Positions 6,485 to 15,471 of a DNA stretch of 64,000 nt are shown piece by piece (position 1 is the first letter of the stretch; each line of letters starts with the position of its first letter). The notes below the pieces were generated by a model. That model made no database searches and was not told the DNA's origin. It worked only from the letters and a program-made list of their open reading frames with translations. A program made the translations under genes and the position numbers. Origin of the DNA: Phycisphaerales bacterium UBA3190. GTDB lineage: Bacteria > Planctomycetota > Phycisphaerae > Phycisphaerales > UBA1924. The stretch spans positions 19,455 to 83,454 of the forward strand of contig DEXG01000032.1 of assembly GCA_002364005.1 (NCBI GenBank). The letters are read 5' to 3'.

Positions 6485-9400
6485 TTACTCGCTGGGATCG
6501 TCCTGTTTGGGCTCTGGCGGCGTCTGGGGCTCGCTCTTGGGCGGGGTTGCCGCTCGGGCGGGCCCGAAACTCATGCCTGGGCCCATGATGGACGACCCCA
6601 TGATGTTGCCCGTCGGGGCCCCCTGCGGGCGTTGCTGAGGACGCTGCTGCTGGGGGGCCGCTGGGCGTTGCTGGGGTGGGCGTTGCATGGGCTGCTGGGG
6701 GCGCGGGGGCGCGATGCGTGCCTTGAAGATGATGTCGGTGACGCGTTGGCGCAGTTCCTTCATCATCGACTTGAACATGCGCTGGCCCTCGCGCTTGTAC
6801 TCGATCTTGGGGTCGGTCTGCGCGATGGCGCGGAACCCGATCGAATCGCGGAGCTGGTCCATCGCGTAGAGATGGTCTTTCCATGACTGGTCGAGGGTCT
6901 CGATCAGCACCATCTGCTCGAACTGCACGAGTTCTGGTCGCGCGAGTGTCTCGACGCGGGCCCGGATCGCGTCCTCGCGGTCGTCCTCGTCGAGGTACCG
7001 CATGCGTTCGGTGATGCCCTCGTCGAACTGCGACTTGAGGTACTCGTCGAGCTCGTCGTCGCTCCCGGTTGCCAGTGCCGCGTTGACCTGCTCGCTGAGA
7101 TTGTCACGCTTGACCTGCTCGCGCATGGCCTCGATGAGGCGTGCACGCATCTTCGGCGGAGGCGTGGTCTTGATCTCGTCGACCGTGACCTCGATCCCCG
7201 CCCGGTTGCGTGCCCAGCGGGCCAGCCCCTCGAACGCGGCGTTGGGATCACGCTGGGCGTTGGCGATGGTGGTCTGCATGATGAACTCGACCGGGAACTC
7301 GGCCTCGCGGCTGGTGTAGAGGTCCCGTGCCTTGTCGATGATCAGGTCGCGGACTTCAAGCTGATCGTCGCGGTTCGCATGAACGATGTCCTCGGGTGAC
7401 ACATCGAAGGTGAACTTGGTCTTCACCCATTTGCTCAGTCGCTCGGCCCCGTAGTTGGGGTCTGCAAAGAGCGGGATCTCGTCCAGCTCGGTGTTGTCGA
7501 TCTTCTCGAACGCGGCGGCTTCGAGCTGCTCCTGCACCTGTCGGCGTACGCCGGGGCCGGCTTCACGCAGGTCGCCGGTGTCCAGCTCGACGCCGAAACG
7601 GTTCTTGGCCCAGTTGTGCAGGCCTGCTGAGTCGAACTCCATGAGGAACTCGGAGCCGTCGACTGGGATGTACTCGCCCAGGGTCACGGTGATATTGGCC
7701 GCGATGTCCTCCTTGGCGAGCTTGCGGATGGTCATCTCCATCTGGTCCGCATCCTTGCCCTTGAGTCGTTCGGGCAGGATGGAACAGTCGAGCTTCTCGC
7801 GTGCGTACTCGGCTGCGCAGATGGCGGCGAAGTCCGAATCGAGGTACTCGGCGATCGCGTCGTCGACGACATCCTCGATGTACTCGAAGATGAGGTCCTT
7901 GACCTGCTGGCCCTCGAGGACACGCTGGCGAAGGCCGTAGAAACGCTGGCGCTGGTGCTCCATGACCTCGTCGTAGTCGAGGATGCTCTTGCGTTGCTGG
8001 AAGTTGCGTTCTTCGACCTTCTTCTGGGCGCGTTCGACATTCTTGGAGAGCCAGGGATGCTCGATGGCGTCGCCCTCTTTCATGCCCAGGCGTGAGAGGA
8101 GCTTCATCGTGGTTTCGCCGGCGAACATCTTCATCAGGTCGTCTTCGAGGGAGACGAAGAAGCGTGACGAGCCGTTGTCGCCCTGTCGGCCAGAGCGGCC
8201 ACGCAGCTGGTTGTCGATTCGGCGGGATTCGTGGCGCTCGGTGCCGATGACATGGAGCCCGCCCATGTCCTCGATGTTGTCGAACCAGCGGAGGCGGTGC
8301 ATGAGGCATCGCCCGTTCTTATCGAGTTCCTGGACCAGCTCCTCGCGGCTCGCGGCTTCGATGCCCTTGGGCGAGAGCCATGTGTATTCGCCCGCCCAGT
8401 GACGCAGCAGGGCAAGCTCCAGCTCGTCGAATGACATCGACTCCGCATCCCGCTTGCTGATGCCCTCTGACTTGAGCACGCTGGGGGCGATCTTGCGATA
8501 GACATTCTCACGGAGCTGCTCGTCGCTCATATCAGGCGTGAGGCCCTTGCTGGCCAGCCCACGCCGGAGCAGGTGCTCGACGAACTGCTCGCGGGTGAAA
8601 CGCCCGAGCTTGATGTCGGTTCCTCGACCCGCCATATTGGTGGCGATCATGACCGCGCCGATCTGGCCGGCGTCCTCGACGACATTGGCTTCGCGTTCGT
8701 GCTGCTTGGCGTTGAGGACCGAGTGCTCGATGTGATGCTTGCGTGTGAGCATCTGCGAGATCATCTCGGACTTCTCGACGCTGGTGGTGCCGACGAGGAT
8801 CGGGCGACCGGCGTCGTGGAACTCCTTGATCTCGTCGACGATGGCCTCCCACTTGTCCTTCTGACGCAGGAACATGAGGTCGTCGTGATCCGCACGGGCG
8901 ATGGGCTTGTTGGTCGGGATCGAGACGACATCGAGGGAGTAGATGTCGTGGAACTCCTGGGCCTCGGTGTCAGCGGTACCGGTCATGCCCGAGAGCGACT
9001 TGTACATCTTAAAGAAGTTCTGCACCGTGACCGAGGCGACGGTCTGCGTCTCGGGCTTGATGGGCACGCCCTCTTTGCATTCGACGGCCTGATGAAGCCC
9101 ATCGGACCACTGACGCCCGATCATGGGGCGGCCCGTGTTGGTGTCGACGATGACGATCGTGGGCTCGGTGCGACCGCTCATGCGATCGGGCACATCCATG
9201 ACGATGTAGTCCTTGTCGCGTGTGTAGACCGCGTGTGCGCGGAGCGACTGCTCGAGCAGATGGGGGATGTCCATGTTCTCGTCGACATAGAACGACCCGA
9301 CCCCGGCGAGCTTCTGGGCTTCGGCGATGCCGTCGTGGGTGAGGTGGGCGCTCTTGCGCTCCATTTCCAGCTCGTAGTACTGGGTGTGCTGATCGCGCTT

Positions 9401-10567
9401 GGACTCGATCTCGGGGAGCGCCGCCTCGGCGTCCTTGAGCTTCTTCTGCAGCTCGGGGAGCAGCGCTTTGTCTCGGATCTGGCGGATGTCACCCTCAAGG
9501 CCCTTGATGGTCTCCTTGCAGTGCGTGACCTGGTCCTCGAGTTCCTGCCAGGGCTTCTGCATGTCCACGAGCTTGCGTGCCAGCTCGTCGGCGAGCTGGT
9601 ACCGGGGCTGATCGTCGTGGGCCTGGCCCGAGATAATAAGCGGGGTGCGTGCCTCATCGATGAGGGTCGAGTCGACCTCGTCGACGATGGCAAACTGACG
9701 CTTGCGCTGCACCTGCTGCTCGACATTGCGCTTCATATTGTCACGCAGGTAGTCGAAGCCGAACTCGCTGGTGGTGCCGTAGACCACATCGCAGCGGTAC
9801 ATCTTCCGCTTGACCTCTTCGGGCTGCATGTGCATGGGGTGGATGGCACCGGCGGTGAGGCCCATCCAGCAGAAGAAGGGGAAGGTCCAGTCGCGGTCAC
9901 GCTGGACGAGGTAGTCGTTGACGGTGACGACATGGACCTGCTGGCGCTGCACGCAGGCCATGTAGGTCGCGAGCGGCGCGACGATGGTCTTGCCCTCACC
10001 GGTCTTCATTTCCGCGATCTTGCCCTGGCCGAGCACCATGCCACCGATGAGCTGGACATCGAATGGGCGAGCACGGAACGGGGGCTTTGAGTCTGGGTAC
10101 GCCTCGCGGACCGCGTCGTACAGTTCCACAGGGATATCGACCTGCAGGTGCGGCGGGATGGGCTCGGGGTGACCAAGGTACGGCCCCTCCGGCTCGGCGG
10201 GCTCAAGCGTGTCGATCTTGGCTTTCACCTCGTGGTAGAGCCGCTGCCCTGTCTCGTTGAGCACGCCCGGATCGAAGTCCTGCTCGGGGTTGAAGATGTT
10301 GCGGATCCCCACCGCCCGGTCCATGCCCTCACGGGCAGCAGCGAAGACTTCAATGAGCAGATCGTCGGCTTTGGCCCCATCATCGTGACGCTTGCGGAAC
10401 TCTTCGAGCTTCCCTCGGAGCTGGTCGTCTGTCAGCTTGCGCATCTCGGGCTCAAGGGCACCGATGGCGTCAACGCGGGTCGTGTAGCGTTTGACGATTC
10501 GTTCGTTGCGTGAGCCAAAGACCTTGGAGAGAATCGGGCCGACGATTGGGATTTCTGAGCTTGCCAT
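6485..10567 (-). CDS. secA: Preprotein translocase ATPase SecA, enlarged form
   Basis: SecA drives secretory proteins through SecYEG at the inner membrane. Motifs seen are Walker A TGEGKT (189-194), the DEAD-like VDEVDS (295-300), the motor signature TNMAGRGTDIKLG (643-655) and GGLHVIGTERHESRR (769-783). At 1360 residues it is far longer than the usual 840-900. Extra material lies at about 91-165, in a coiled-coil stretch at about 330-400, at about 656-768, and in a C-terminal region (975-1165) with three related motifs (NWAKNRFGV, KWVKTKFTF, RWARNRAGI). The tail is Pro/Gln-rich and lacks the zinc-binding Cys motif that binds SecB. The start ATG has only a weak ribosome-binding site. Confidence 0.97.
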   Translation of the reverse strand: MASSEIPIVGPILSKVFGSRNERIVKRYTTRVDAIGALEPEMRKLTDDQLRGKLEEFRKRHDDGAKADDLLIEVFAAAREGMDRAVGIRNIFNPEQDFDPGVLNETGQRLYHEVKAKIDTLEPAEPEGPYLGHPEPIPPHLQVDIPVELYDAVREAYPDSKPPFRARPFDVQLIGGMVLGQGKIAEMKTGEGKTIVAPLATYMACVQRQQVHVVTVNDYLVQRDRDWTFPFFCWMGLTAGAIHPMHMQPEEVKRKMYRCDVVYGTTSEFGFDYLRDNMKRNVEQQVQRKRQFAIVDEVDSTLIDEARTPLIISGQAHDDQPRYQLADELARKLVDMQKPWQELEDQVTHCKETIKGLEGDIRQIRDKALLPELQKKLKDAEAALPEIESKRDQHTQYYELEMERKSAHLTHDGIAEAQKLAGVGSFYVDENMDIPHLLEQSLRAHAVYTRDKDYIVMDVPDRMSGRTEPTIVIVDTNTGRPMIGRQWSDGLHQAVECKEGVPIKPETQTVASVTVQNFFKMYKSLSGMTGTADTEAQEFHDIYSLDVVSIPTNKPIARADHDDLMFLRQKDKWEAIVDEIKEFHDAGRPILVGTTSVEKSEMISQMLTRKHHIEHSVLNAKQHEREANVVEDAGQIGAVMIATNMAGRGTDIKLGRFTREQFVEHLLRRGLASKGLTPDMSDEQLRENVYRKIAPSVLKSEGISKRDAESMSFDELELALLRHWAGEYTWLSPKGIEAASREELVQELDKNGRCLMHRLRWFDNIEDMGGLHVIGTERHESRRIDNQLRGRSGRQGDNGSSRFFVSLEDDLMKMFAGETTMKLLSRLGMKEGDAIEHPWLSKNVERAQKKVEERNFQQRKSILDYDEVMEHQRQRFYGLRQRVLEGQQVKDLIFEYIEDVVDDAIAEYLDSDFAAICAAEYAREKLDCSILPERLKGKDADQMEMTIRKLAKEDIAANITVTLGEYIPVDGSEFLMEFDSAGLHNWAKNRFGVELDTGDLREAGPGVRRQVQEQLEAAAFEKIDNTELDEIPLFADPNYGAERLSKWVKTKFTFDVSPEDIVHANRDDQLEVRDLIIDKARDLYTSREAEFPVEFIMQTTIANAQRDPNAAFEGLARWARNRAGIEVTVDEIKTTPPPKMRARLIEAMREQVKRDNLSEQVNAALATGSDDELDEYLKSQFDEGITERMRYLDEDDREDAIRARVETLARPELVQFEQMVLIETLDQSWKDHLYAMDQLRDSIGFRAIAQTDPKIEYKREGQRMFKSMMKELRQRVTDIIFKARIAPPRPQQPMQRPPQQRPAAPQQQRPQQRPQGAPTGNIMGSSIMGPGMSFGPARAATPPKSEPQTPPEPKQDDPSE

Positions 10568-10681
10568 GTGGGCGTTCTTTCATGCATGAAGCGCGAGCGT
10601 CGGCACAAATCGAGTGCTGCGACGCGGTGGATCGGTTCTTTGGGGATCGGGTGCGCCGTGGCGGCGCGGGGACGCTGCGAC

Positions 10682-11041
10682 TCAGGCCTGGAGCGGCGGT
10701 GGCAGGTTCAGCAATCGTCGGGCCCAGTTGCCAGGGCAAGGCTGGGCAACGATGTGCGTCCCGATCGGGCGCATCTCGCTGGGGCACTCGCTCAGGCGGT
10801 ACCCCGGGGTGTGGTCTTCGCCCGTGGCCTGATGGGCCGTGGCAGAGCGATCGACGATGTCCCGGAAGGCCTGCGCCATCTGGGCCGGCAGTCTCCGAGC
10901 CGAACGGTCGATGCTGTCGCCGGCTGCGTTGGCCGCCGAGGCAATCGAACAGAGCATCAGCTGCAGCCCGATGGCGGCGATCACGAGCCCGGATCTCCGG
11001 GCCTGCATCGTCGTCTCGGATTGTTTGCAGATGCTGCTCAT
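10682..11041 (-). CDS. Small secreted protein of unknown function
   Basis: The frame has strong G/C third-position bias and encodes about 119 residues. A signal-peptide-like stretch (SGLVIAAIGLQLMLCSIASA) follows a short basic region, with probable cleavage after an AxA motif. The mature part is about 80 residues, has two Cys and is mostly polar. No family is recognised. The start is uncertain: ATG at 11041 or 11008 (the latter just before the basic residues), neither with a strong ribosome-binding site. It lies 114 bases upstream of secA on the same strand. Confidence 0.5.
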   Translation of the reverse strand: MSSICKQSETTMQARRSGLVIAAIGLQLMLCSIASAANAAGDSIDRSARRLPAQMAQAFRDIVDRSATAHQATGEDHTPGYRLSECPSEMRPIGTHIVAQPCPGNWARRLLNLPPPLQA

Positions 11042-11238
11042 TCTGTACTGTATCGGCACTTGTCGCTGATTCATGCAAGACCACTGGTCTGCGATGGGGT
11101 ATTCTCTGCCTGATAGATGAGAATGTAAAGCGCAAACGGGTGGTTGGTCCGATATCAATCATGCCCGTTTCACCCGATCGGGTGTCTTGAGATCGGGCTG
11201 TTGCAGGGATTCAGTGATCTATGGACAAGGAAGACCGC

Positions 11239-11604
11239 ATGCTCGCAACCCGTCAATCGCTCACCCCCACCCGCGATTCGCTGACCCACAAGTTCACGAT
11301 CGATCGCCACGAGGGCTACCTCACGATCGGGCTCTACCCCGATGGGACCCCGGGTGAGATTTTCATCAAGATCGCCAAAGAGGGCTCGGCGATCTCCGGG
11401 ATGTGCCAGGCCTTCTGTCGGGCGTTCTCGATCGCCCTGCAATACGGGCTGCCCGTCGACGAGGCCGTCAAACGCTTTAAAGGCATGCGGTTCGAGCCCA
11501 ACGGGATGACCAGCAACCCCGAGATCCCCGAGGCCGACTCGATCGTCGACTATGTGGCCAAGTACATGGAACTCCAGTACGGCGGCACGGGTCGGCGGGA
11601 CTGA
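11239..11604 (+). CDS. TSCPD-domain protein related to ribonucleotide reductase C-terminus
   Basis: This 121-residue protein matches the TSCPD domain found at the C-terminus of B12-dependent (class II) ribonucleotide reductases and also as a separate small protein (LTIGLYPDGTPGEIFIKIAK, SGMCQAFCRAFSIALQYGLP, FKGMRFEPNG). A fully split class II enzyme (NrdJa/NrdJb) is known in Pseudomonas; no large subunit is in this window. I prefer ATG 11239, which has AAGGAAG seven bases upstream, over ATG 11221. Two Cys occur in the centre. Whether it serves reductase thiol recycling or another role is open. Confidence 0.8.
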   Translation: MLATRQSLTPTRDSLTHKFTIDRHEGYLTIGLYPDGTPGEIFIKIAKEGSAISGMCQAFCRAFSIALQYGLPVDEAVKRFKGMRFEPNGMTSNPEIPEADSIVDYVAKYMELQYGGTGRRD

Positions 11605-11610
11605 TCCGAC

Positions 11611-12579
11611 TCAACCGATCCGATTCGGGGGCTCCCGATCGCCCAATACCGCGGCAACATTGGCACAGACCATCTCGGTCATGGCCCGTCGCCAGGCGAT
11701 CTCCGCACTGCCGATATGCGGGGTCAGCACAACACGCGGATTCTCGATCAGCCCGGGGTGGACCTCGGGCTCTTTTTCGTAGACATCGAGCCCCGCGGCC
11801 CAGAGGCGCTCTTCGTCCAGAGCGTTCACGAGGGCCTGCTCATCGATGACGGGCCCACGGGCGGTGTTGACGACGATCGCCTCCTTCTTGAGCAATCGCA
11901 GGTTGTCGGCGTTGAGCAGGTGCCTGGTCTGCTCGGTCAATGGCGTATGCACGCTGACCACATCGGCCGCCGCCAGCCCTTCTTCCAGGGTCATGCGGTG
12001 GGCACCGAGCGGGGCCATCTCGAAGTCGAGGTGACGGGATCGGGCGACATAGGCGATGCGCATCCCGAAGGCCTTGGCCCGCTGAGCGGTGGCGTAGCCG
12101 ATGCGTCCGGCGCCCACGACCAGGAGGAGTTTGTTGCACAGATCCATGCCCAGGAACTCGTCCATCCCCAGCTGCCCGTGCTTGGGATAGTCGGGTGAAC
12201 GGGCGTACCGGTCGGCCTCGATGAGGCGTCGGGCACTGGCGAGGATGAGCAGCCAGGCGATGTTCGCGGTGCCCTCGGTCACTGCATCGGGGGTATTGCA
12301 GACCACGATACCCCTGTTTTTGCAGGCCGAGATGTTGATATTGTCGTACCCGACCGCGAAGTTGCAGATAACTTTCAGCTGATCACCGGCGGCATCGAGG
12401 AGCTCGTCATCGACCGCGTCGGTGTACATGGTCACAAGGGCCGAGAGCCCGGGCACAAAGCCAAGAAGCTCGTCCCGCGAGGGCTTGCCGGCACCGAGCA
12501 CCTTGACGCAAACACCTGGAATTTCAGGGGTTCCCACGGGGTTGCGGGTAAAGCCGACGATGGGTTGGGTTGCTGCCAT
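11611..12579 (-). CDS. D-2-hydroxyacid dehydrogenase (glyoxylate/hydroxypyruvate reductase type)
   Basis: The 322-residue NAD(P)-dependent dehydrogenase has the Rossmann motif VVGAGRIGYATAQ, the catalytic-Arg segment VNTARGPVIDE, the Glu region GLDVYEKEPEV and the catalytic His in LTPHIGSAE. Family members reduce glyoxylate or hydroxypyruvate, or oxidise D-glycerate; the exact substrate cannot be read here. An in-frame ATG at 12597 adds six residues. Neither start has a clear ribosome-binding site. It is convergent with the TSCPD gene (6-base gap), so the two share no operon. Confidence 0.9.
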   Translation of the reverse strand: MAATQPIVGFTRNPVGTPEIPGVCVKVLGAGKPSRDELLGFVPGLSALVTMYTDAVDDELLDAAGDQLKVICNFAVGYDNINISACKNRGIVVCNTPDAVTEGTANIAWLLILASARRLIEADRYARSPDYPKHGQLGMDEFLGMDLCNKLLLVVGAGRIGYATAQRAKAFGMRIAYVARSRHLDFEMAPLGAHRMTLEEGLAAADVVSVHTPLTEQTRHLLNADNLRLLKKEAIVVNTARGPVIDEQALVNALDEERLWAAGLDVYEKEPEVHPGLIENPRVVLTPHIGSAEIAWRRAMTEMVCANVAAVLGDREPPNRIG

Positions 12580-12797
12580 GGAGCAAGCGTAGGACATGCA
12601 CGGGGATGCTGAGAACGACTCGGCGCTCTGATATTCGTGCGAATCCGGTGTCAGGAAAGTCGTGATTGGAAAAGAAAAACGAGAAAATACCGAGAAATAC
12701 AGGCCGAAAACCGTTTAGGATGCCGAAACTAGTCCGGTAAAAAATGGCGTGCTTGGAGAGTGCGCCGCATACCGGTATGCAAATGGAGTACCAGAAC

Positions 12798-13256
12798 ATG
12801 GCAAAGCGAACCACCAAAAAAACAACCCGTCGCCCTGCGAAGAAAACTGCGGCCCGCAAGCCCGCAGCACGCAAGGCCCCTGCAAAGAAGGCACCTGCGA
12901 AGAAGGCCGCGGCCCCTGCGGCCAAGAAGCCCGCACGCATCGTCGCTGCAAAGGACAAGCCCCGCACCAAGTCTGAGGTCCTGACCATCATCAGCGACCA
13001 TGTCGGGATCAGCAAGAAGGAAGCCGCTCAGGTCTTCGAGGTCATGGGCGAGATGATCGAGAAGGACCTCAAGAAGGGCAACTGCGGCGCATTCAATGTG
13101 CCCGGCATGATGAAGGTCATGGTCCAGCGCAAGCCCGCGACCAAGGCCCGCAAGGGGATCAACCCCTTCACCGGCGAAGAAACCATCTTCAAGGCCAAGC
13201 CAGCACGCAATGTCGTGAAGGTACGCCCCCTGAAGGGTCTCAAGGACCGCGTCTGA
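12798..13256 (+). CDS. HU-family nucleoid protein with Lys/Ala-rich N-terminal tail
   Basis: The 152-residue protein begins with a 50-residue tail of AKK, PAKK and ARK repeats resembling eukaryotic histone H1 tails. An HU/IHF-type domain follows (about 58-152; TKSEVLTIISDHVGISKKEA, NVPGMMKV, ARKGINPFTGEE). HU bends and compacts DNA as a dimer. The tail should bind DNA backbone non-specifically and condense the nucleoid, as known for mycobacterial HupB. The ATG at 12798 is chosen because GGAG lies nine bases upstream and the tail starts there. It is monocistronic, with a strong terminator at 13286. Confidence 0.93.
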   Translation: MAKRTTKKTTRRPAKKTAARKPAARKAPAKKAPAKKAAAPAAKKPARIVAAKDKPRTKSEVLTIISDHVGISKKEAAQVFEVMGEMIEKDLKKGNCGAFNVPGMMKVMVQRKPATKARKGINPFTGEETIFKAKPARNVVKVRPLKGLKDRV

Positions 13257-13285
13257 TCCACGCGATCCGGCACATTCGACCCACG

Positions 13286-13318
13286 ACGCCCCGGCCCCGG
13301 CCGGGGCGTTCCTCGTTT
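13286..13318 (+). terminator. Intrinsic terminator of the HU gene
   Basis: A 10-bp perfect stem (ACGCCCCGGC / GCCGGGGCGT) with loop CCCG is followed by TCCTCGTTTT, 29 bases after the HU stop codon. Confidence 0.75.
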
Positions 13319-13710
13319 TGAACCAGATCAGCAGCAGGAGCTGCATCGCCCCCACCGCGCGCCCAATCCCTGGGCATCTCAAGCACAGGCGTGTGCACAG
13401 TGATCAAATACGATGGAATGGGCACGCGCCCCAGCGACGGGTGGGGGCACAAAGCCCCCGTCCTCCTCCACGCAAGCCATACGCCGCCCGCGGGGGGAGA
13501 CGCGACTATCTATTGAACAACGCTTGCGATGACGATCAGGGCGGCCGGCAAGGAGGGCCAACTCGGATTAGAGTTCAGGTTTCACCGAGCACCGCCCGCG
13601 AATGCGGATTATGCCCCACCAATGGCCTGTTACACGCGAGTGCACCACTCTCAGCAAACATGCTCAAGGGCACCGAACTCGGGGCTCGCCCGATCCTCGC
13701 GCGACGACGG
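13319..13710. other. Intergenic stretch with no confident gene
   Basis: About 390 bases lie between two converging terminators. It contains a G/C hairpin (GGGGGC-ACAAA-GCCCCC at 13443-13459) but no convincing ORF: the only long frame lacks a ribosome-binding site and has poor codon bias. I looked for conserved segments of tmRNA, RNase P RNA and SRP RNA and found none. A small RNA cannot be ruled out. Confidence 0.5.
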
Positions 13711-13740
13711 CAATGAAAGAGCCCCGGCATTGACCGGGGC
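13711..13740 (-). terminator. Intrinsic terminator of the downstream secreted-protein gene
   Basis: On the minus strand the stem GCCCCGG / CCGGGGC has a 6-base loop and is followed by TCTTTCATT. It lies 34 bases past the stop of the 13774-15471 gene. Confidence 0.65.
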
Positions 13741-13773
13741 CCTTCAGATCATCAGTGCAGCGAAGGCTTGTGA

Positions 13774-15471
13774 TCAGTCCTCTTCAGAATCATCCAGATT
13801 CATGATCCGGAGGAAGTCCTGATAGGTCGTCACGACCCCGTTCGTTTCGATGACATCTGCATCGAGCGGAATCTCGGGCAGGTCCCTTAGCTGGTGCGTC
13901 CTCACGCGTGGATGACGCCCCAGCCAGTCATCCACCATCGGGTCGGACACATGCGCAATGGGGTTGAAGCTGTTCGTCGGGTTCCACAGGATATAGGTGT
14001 CTATGCCCATGGCCATGAGATGGGACATCATCATATCGAAGAACGCAAACTCCTCGTCCAGTTCACTCAGATCTGCCCATGTGTCAGGAGCGTCACGCGC
14101 GTAGCCGGGTGGGGCGATCCAGGGCGTCACAAGCCCGTTGGTTGACGCAGAACGAGCTGCGTTGAGATTATCAATCAGTCGGTTCCAACGACGGTTCTTC
14201 GACAGATTCTTGTACCGCATAGCCCCGGGCCCACGATCTTCCAAGTAGAGCGCGGGGGCAGAAATGCCATTCATCGAGGTGCTGGCGTGACGCACGTCCG
14301 TGTACTGATAGACATCAAACGAAGGCAGCAAATCGGCGAAGTTGCTCGTCGGGATCTGCTCTCCGTACACCCCTTCGAACGCATCGCAGAACACGCGGTG
14401 AAGGAACTGGCTACGGAACTCTCGGGCGTAACTATCGTAATCGCGTACCGCTAGCCTGCTCGACTGGGTGCGAAACGCCACCAGCTCATCAACATCGACG
14501 TTCCACAAGGAGGACGGGATACCACTCAGGACCGAGCGTTCATCGTCGAGAAGCTGCGAGAAGAACCGTGGCCGCTCGTCTGTGGGGATTTGCCAGAAGC
14601 CCACGCCCTTCTCCATATCGAAGACGAGATAGTCAGGCTTGATCTCGAGCTCTTGAAGGCGGACTGCGAAGGCACGCCAATATTCAGTCAACCCATAGTC
14701 GAAACCGCCCGACTCAATCAGTTCGCGCGGATTGCTAATATCGAATGGGTATCGCTCCGAGGGCACTAGTTCTTTCCAGAAACGCAGCACCACCTGCTCA
14801 TCATTCCGCTCACGGACAACTTGAGCAACATGCTCCGCGAGGTGCTCCGGGCCTCGATAAGGCCGGGGATCAACCACAACCGCCTGAATAACATGCTCGA
14901 ACTCTGGCCCGGACTGATCCCATGCATAAAACCGCATCGTAAAATCGTGATCTGGCTCGACCCCGTTCATCAGATCTTCCAGATCTTCGCTGAGATGCTC
15001 GCTGCCATCAGATGAGTCCGATCCCCCAGAGCCTCCATTCCCGCCGCTGAAGCCGCCGGACGCCCCACCGCCCCCACCGGATGACGACGAGCCGTGCTTC
15101 GAGGAGCCGCCGGCCCCCCCTGCCCCACCGGATACCGCTCCGCCGGTTTTTCGAACATCCTTCCCAGAACTCGCCCTCTGCCCCGTGAGCACCGGCTGCT
15201 TGTTGTTCGGGAACTTCAGCAAACGAGGATCCTGCTCCGACGCGATCCGTCGCTCGAAGCGCTTCAGGACACGCCCGTCGGGAAGACGGATCGTGATCTC
15301 GACGAACTCGTTCGTCTCTGATCGCCCCCTGCCCGTTTGTTCCTGAGTCTTCGAGGATGCTCCGCCATCGCGTTGGTCTGAGCCGACCGGCCCATCCTGT
15401 AGAGCCGCGCTGCAAGGAAATGCCAGTAGCAGCCCGAGCATCAATCCCAATCGTATCGTGTGTCGAACCAT
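13774..15471 (-). CDS. Secreted protein with Gly/Ser linker and possible TIM-barrel domain
   Basis: The 565-residue protein has an N-terminal signal peptide (LGLMLGLLLAFPCSAA). A basic beta-rich region (ITIRLPDGRVLKRFERR) is followed by a low-complexity Gly/Ser linker (about 110-160). A C-terminal domain of about 400 residues contains YLVFDMEKG, FDVYQYTDV and MGIDTYILWNP. The order of predicted strands and acidic residues in that domain resembles a glycoside-hydrolase-like barrel, but I cannot name a family, so this is inference. The linker suggests an exported two-part protein. It is monocistronic with its own terminator and is divergent from psuG. Confidence 0.8.
   Translation of the reverse strand: MVRHTIRLGLMLGLLLAFPCSAALQDGPVGSDQRDGGASSKTQEQTGRGRSETNEFVEITIRLPDGRVLKRFERRIASEQDPRLLKFPNNKQPVLTGQRASSGKDVRKTGGAVSGGAGGAGGSSKHGSSSSGGGGGASGGFSGGNGGSGGSDSSDGSEHLSEDLEDLMNGVEPDHDFTMRFYAWDQSGPEFEHVIQAVVVDPRPYRGPEHLAEHVAQVVRERNDEQVVLRFWKELVPSERYPFDISNPRELIESGGFDYGLTEYWRAFAVRLQELEIKPDYLVFDMEKGVGFWQIPTDERPRFFSQLLDDERSVLSGIPSSLWNVDVDELVAFRTQSSRLAVRDYDSYAREFRSQFLHRVFCDAFEGVYGEQIPTSNFADLLPSFDVYQYTDVRHASTSMNGISAPALYLEDRGPGAMRYKNLSKNRRWNRLIDNLNAARSASTNGLVTPWIAPPGYARDAPDTWADLSELDEEFAFFDMMMSHLMAMGIDTYILWNPTNSFNPIAHVSDPMVDDWLGRHPRVRTHQLRDLPEIPLDADVIETNGVVTTYQDFLRIMNLDDSEED

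Noticed and set aside
8573..10090. 505-codon ORF antisense to secA
   Set aside because: It lies opposite a clear secA, has no own ribosome site or recognisable domain, and long antisense frames are expected from strong third-base G/C bias.
13443..13459. G/C hairpin as a terminator
   Set aside because: No T-run follows on either strand and no gene ends nearby.
13318..13716. 132-codon ORF in the gap after HU
   Set aside because: It begins inside the HU terminator tail, has no ribosome site and an irregular Arg/Pro-rich composition.
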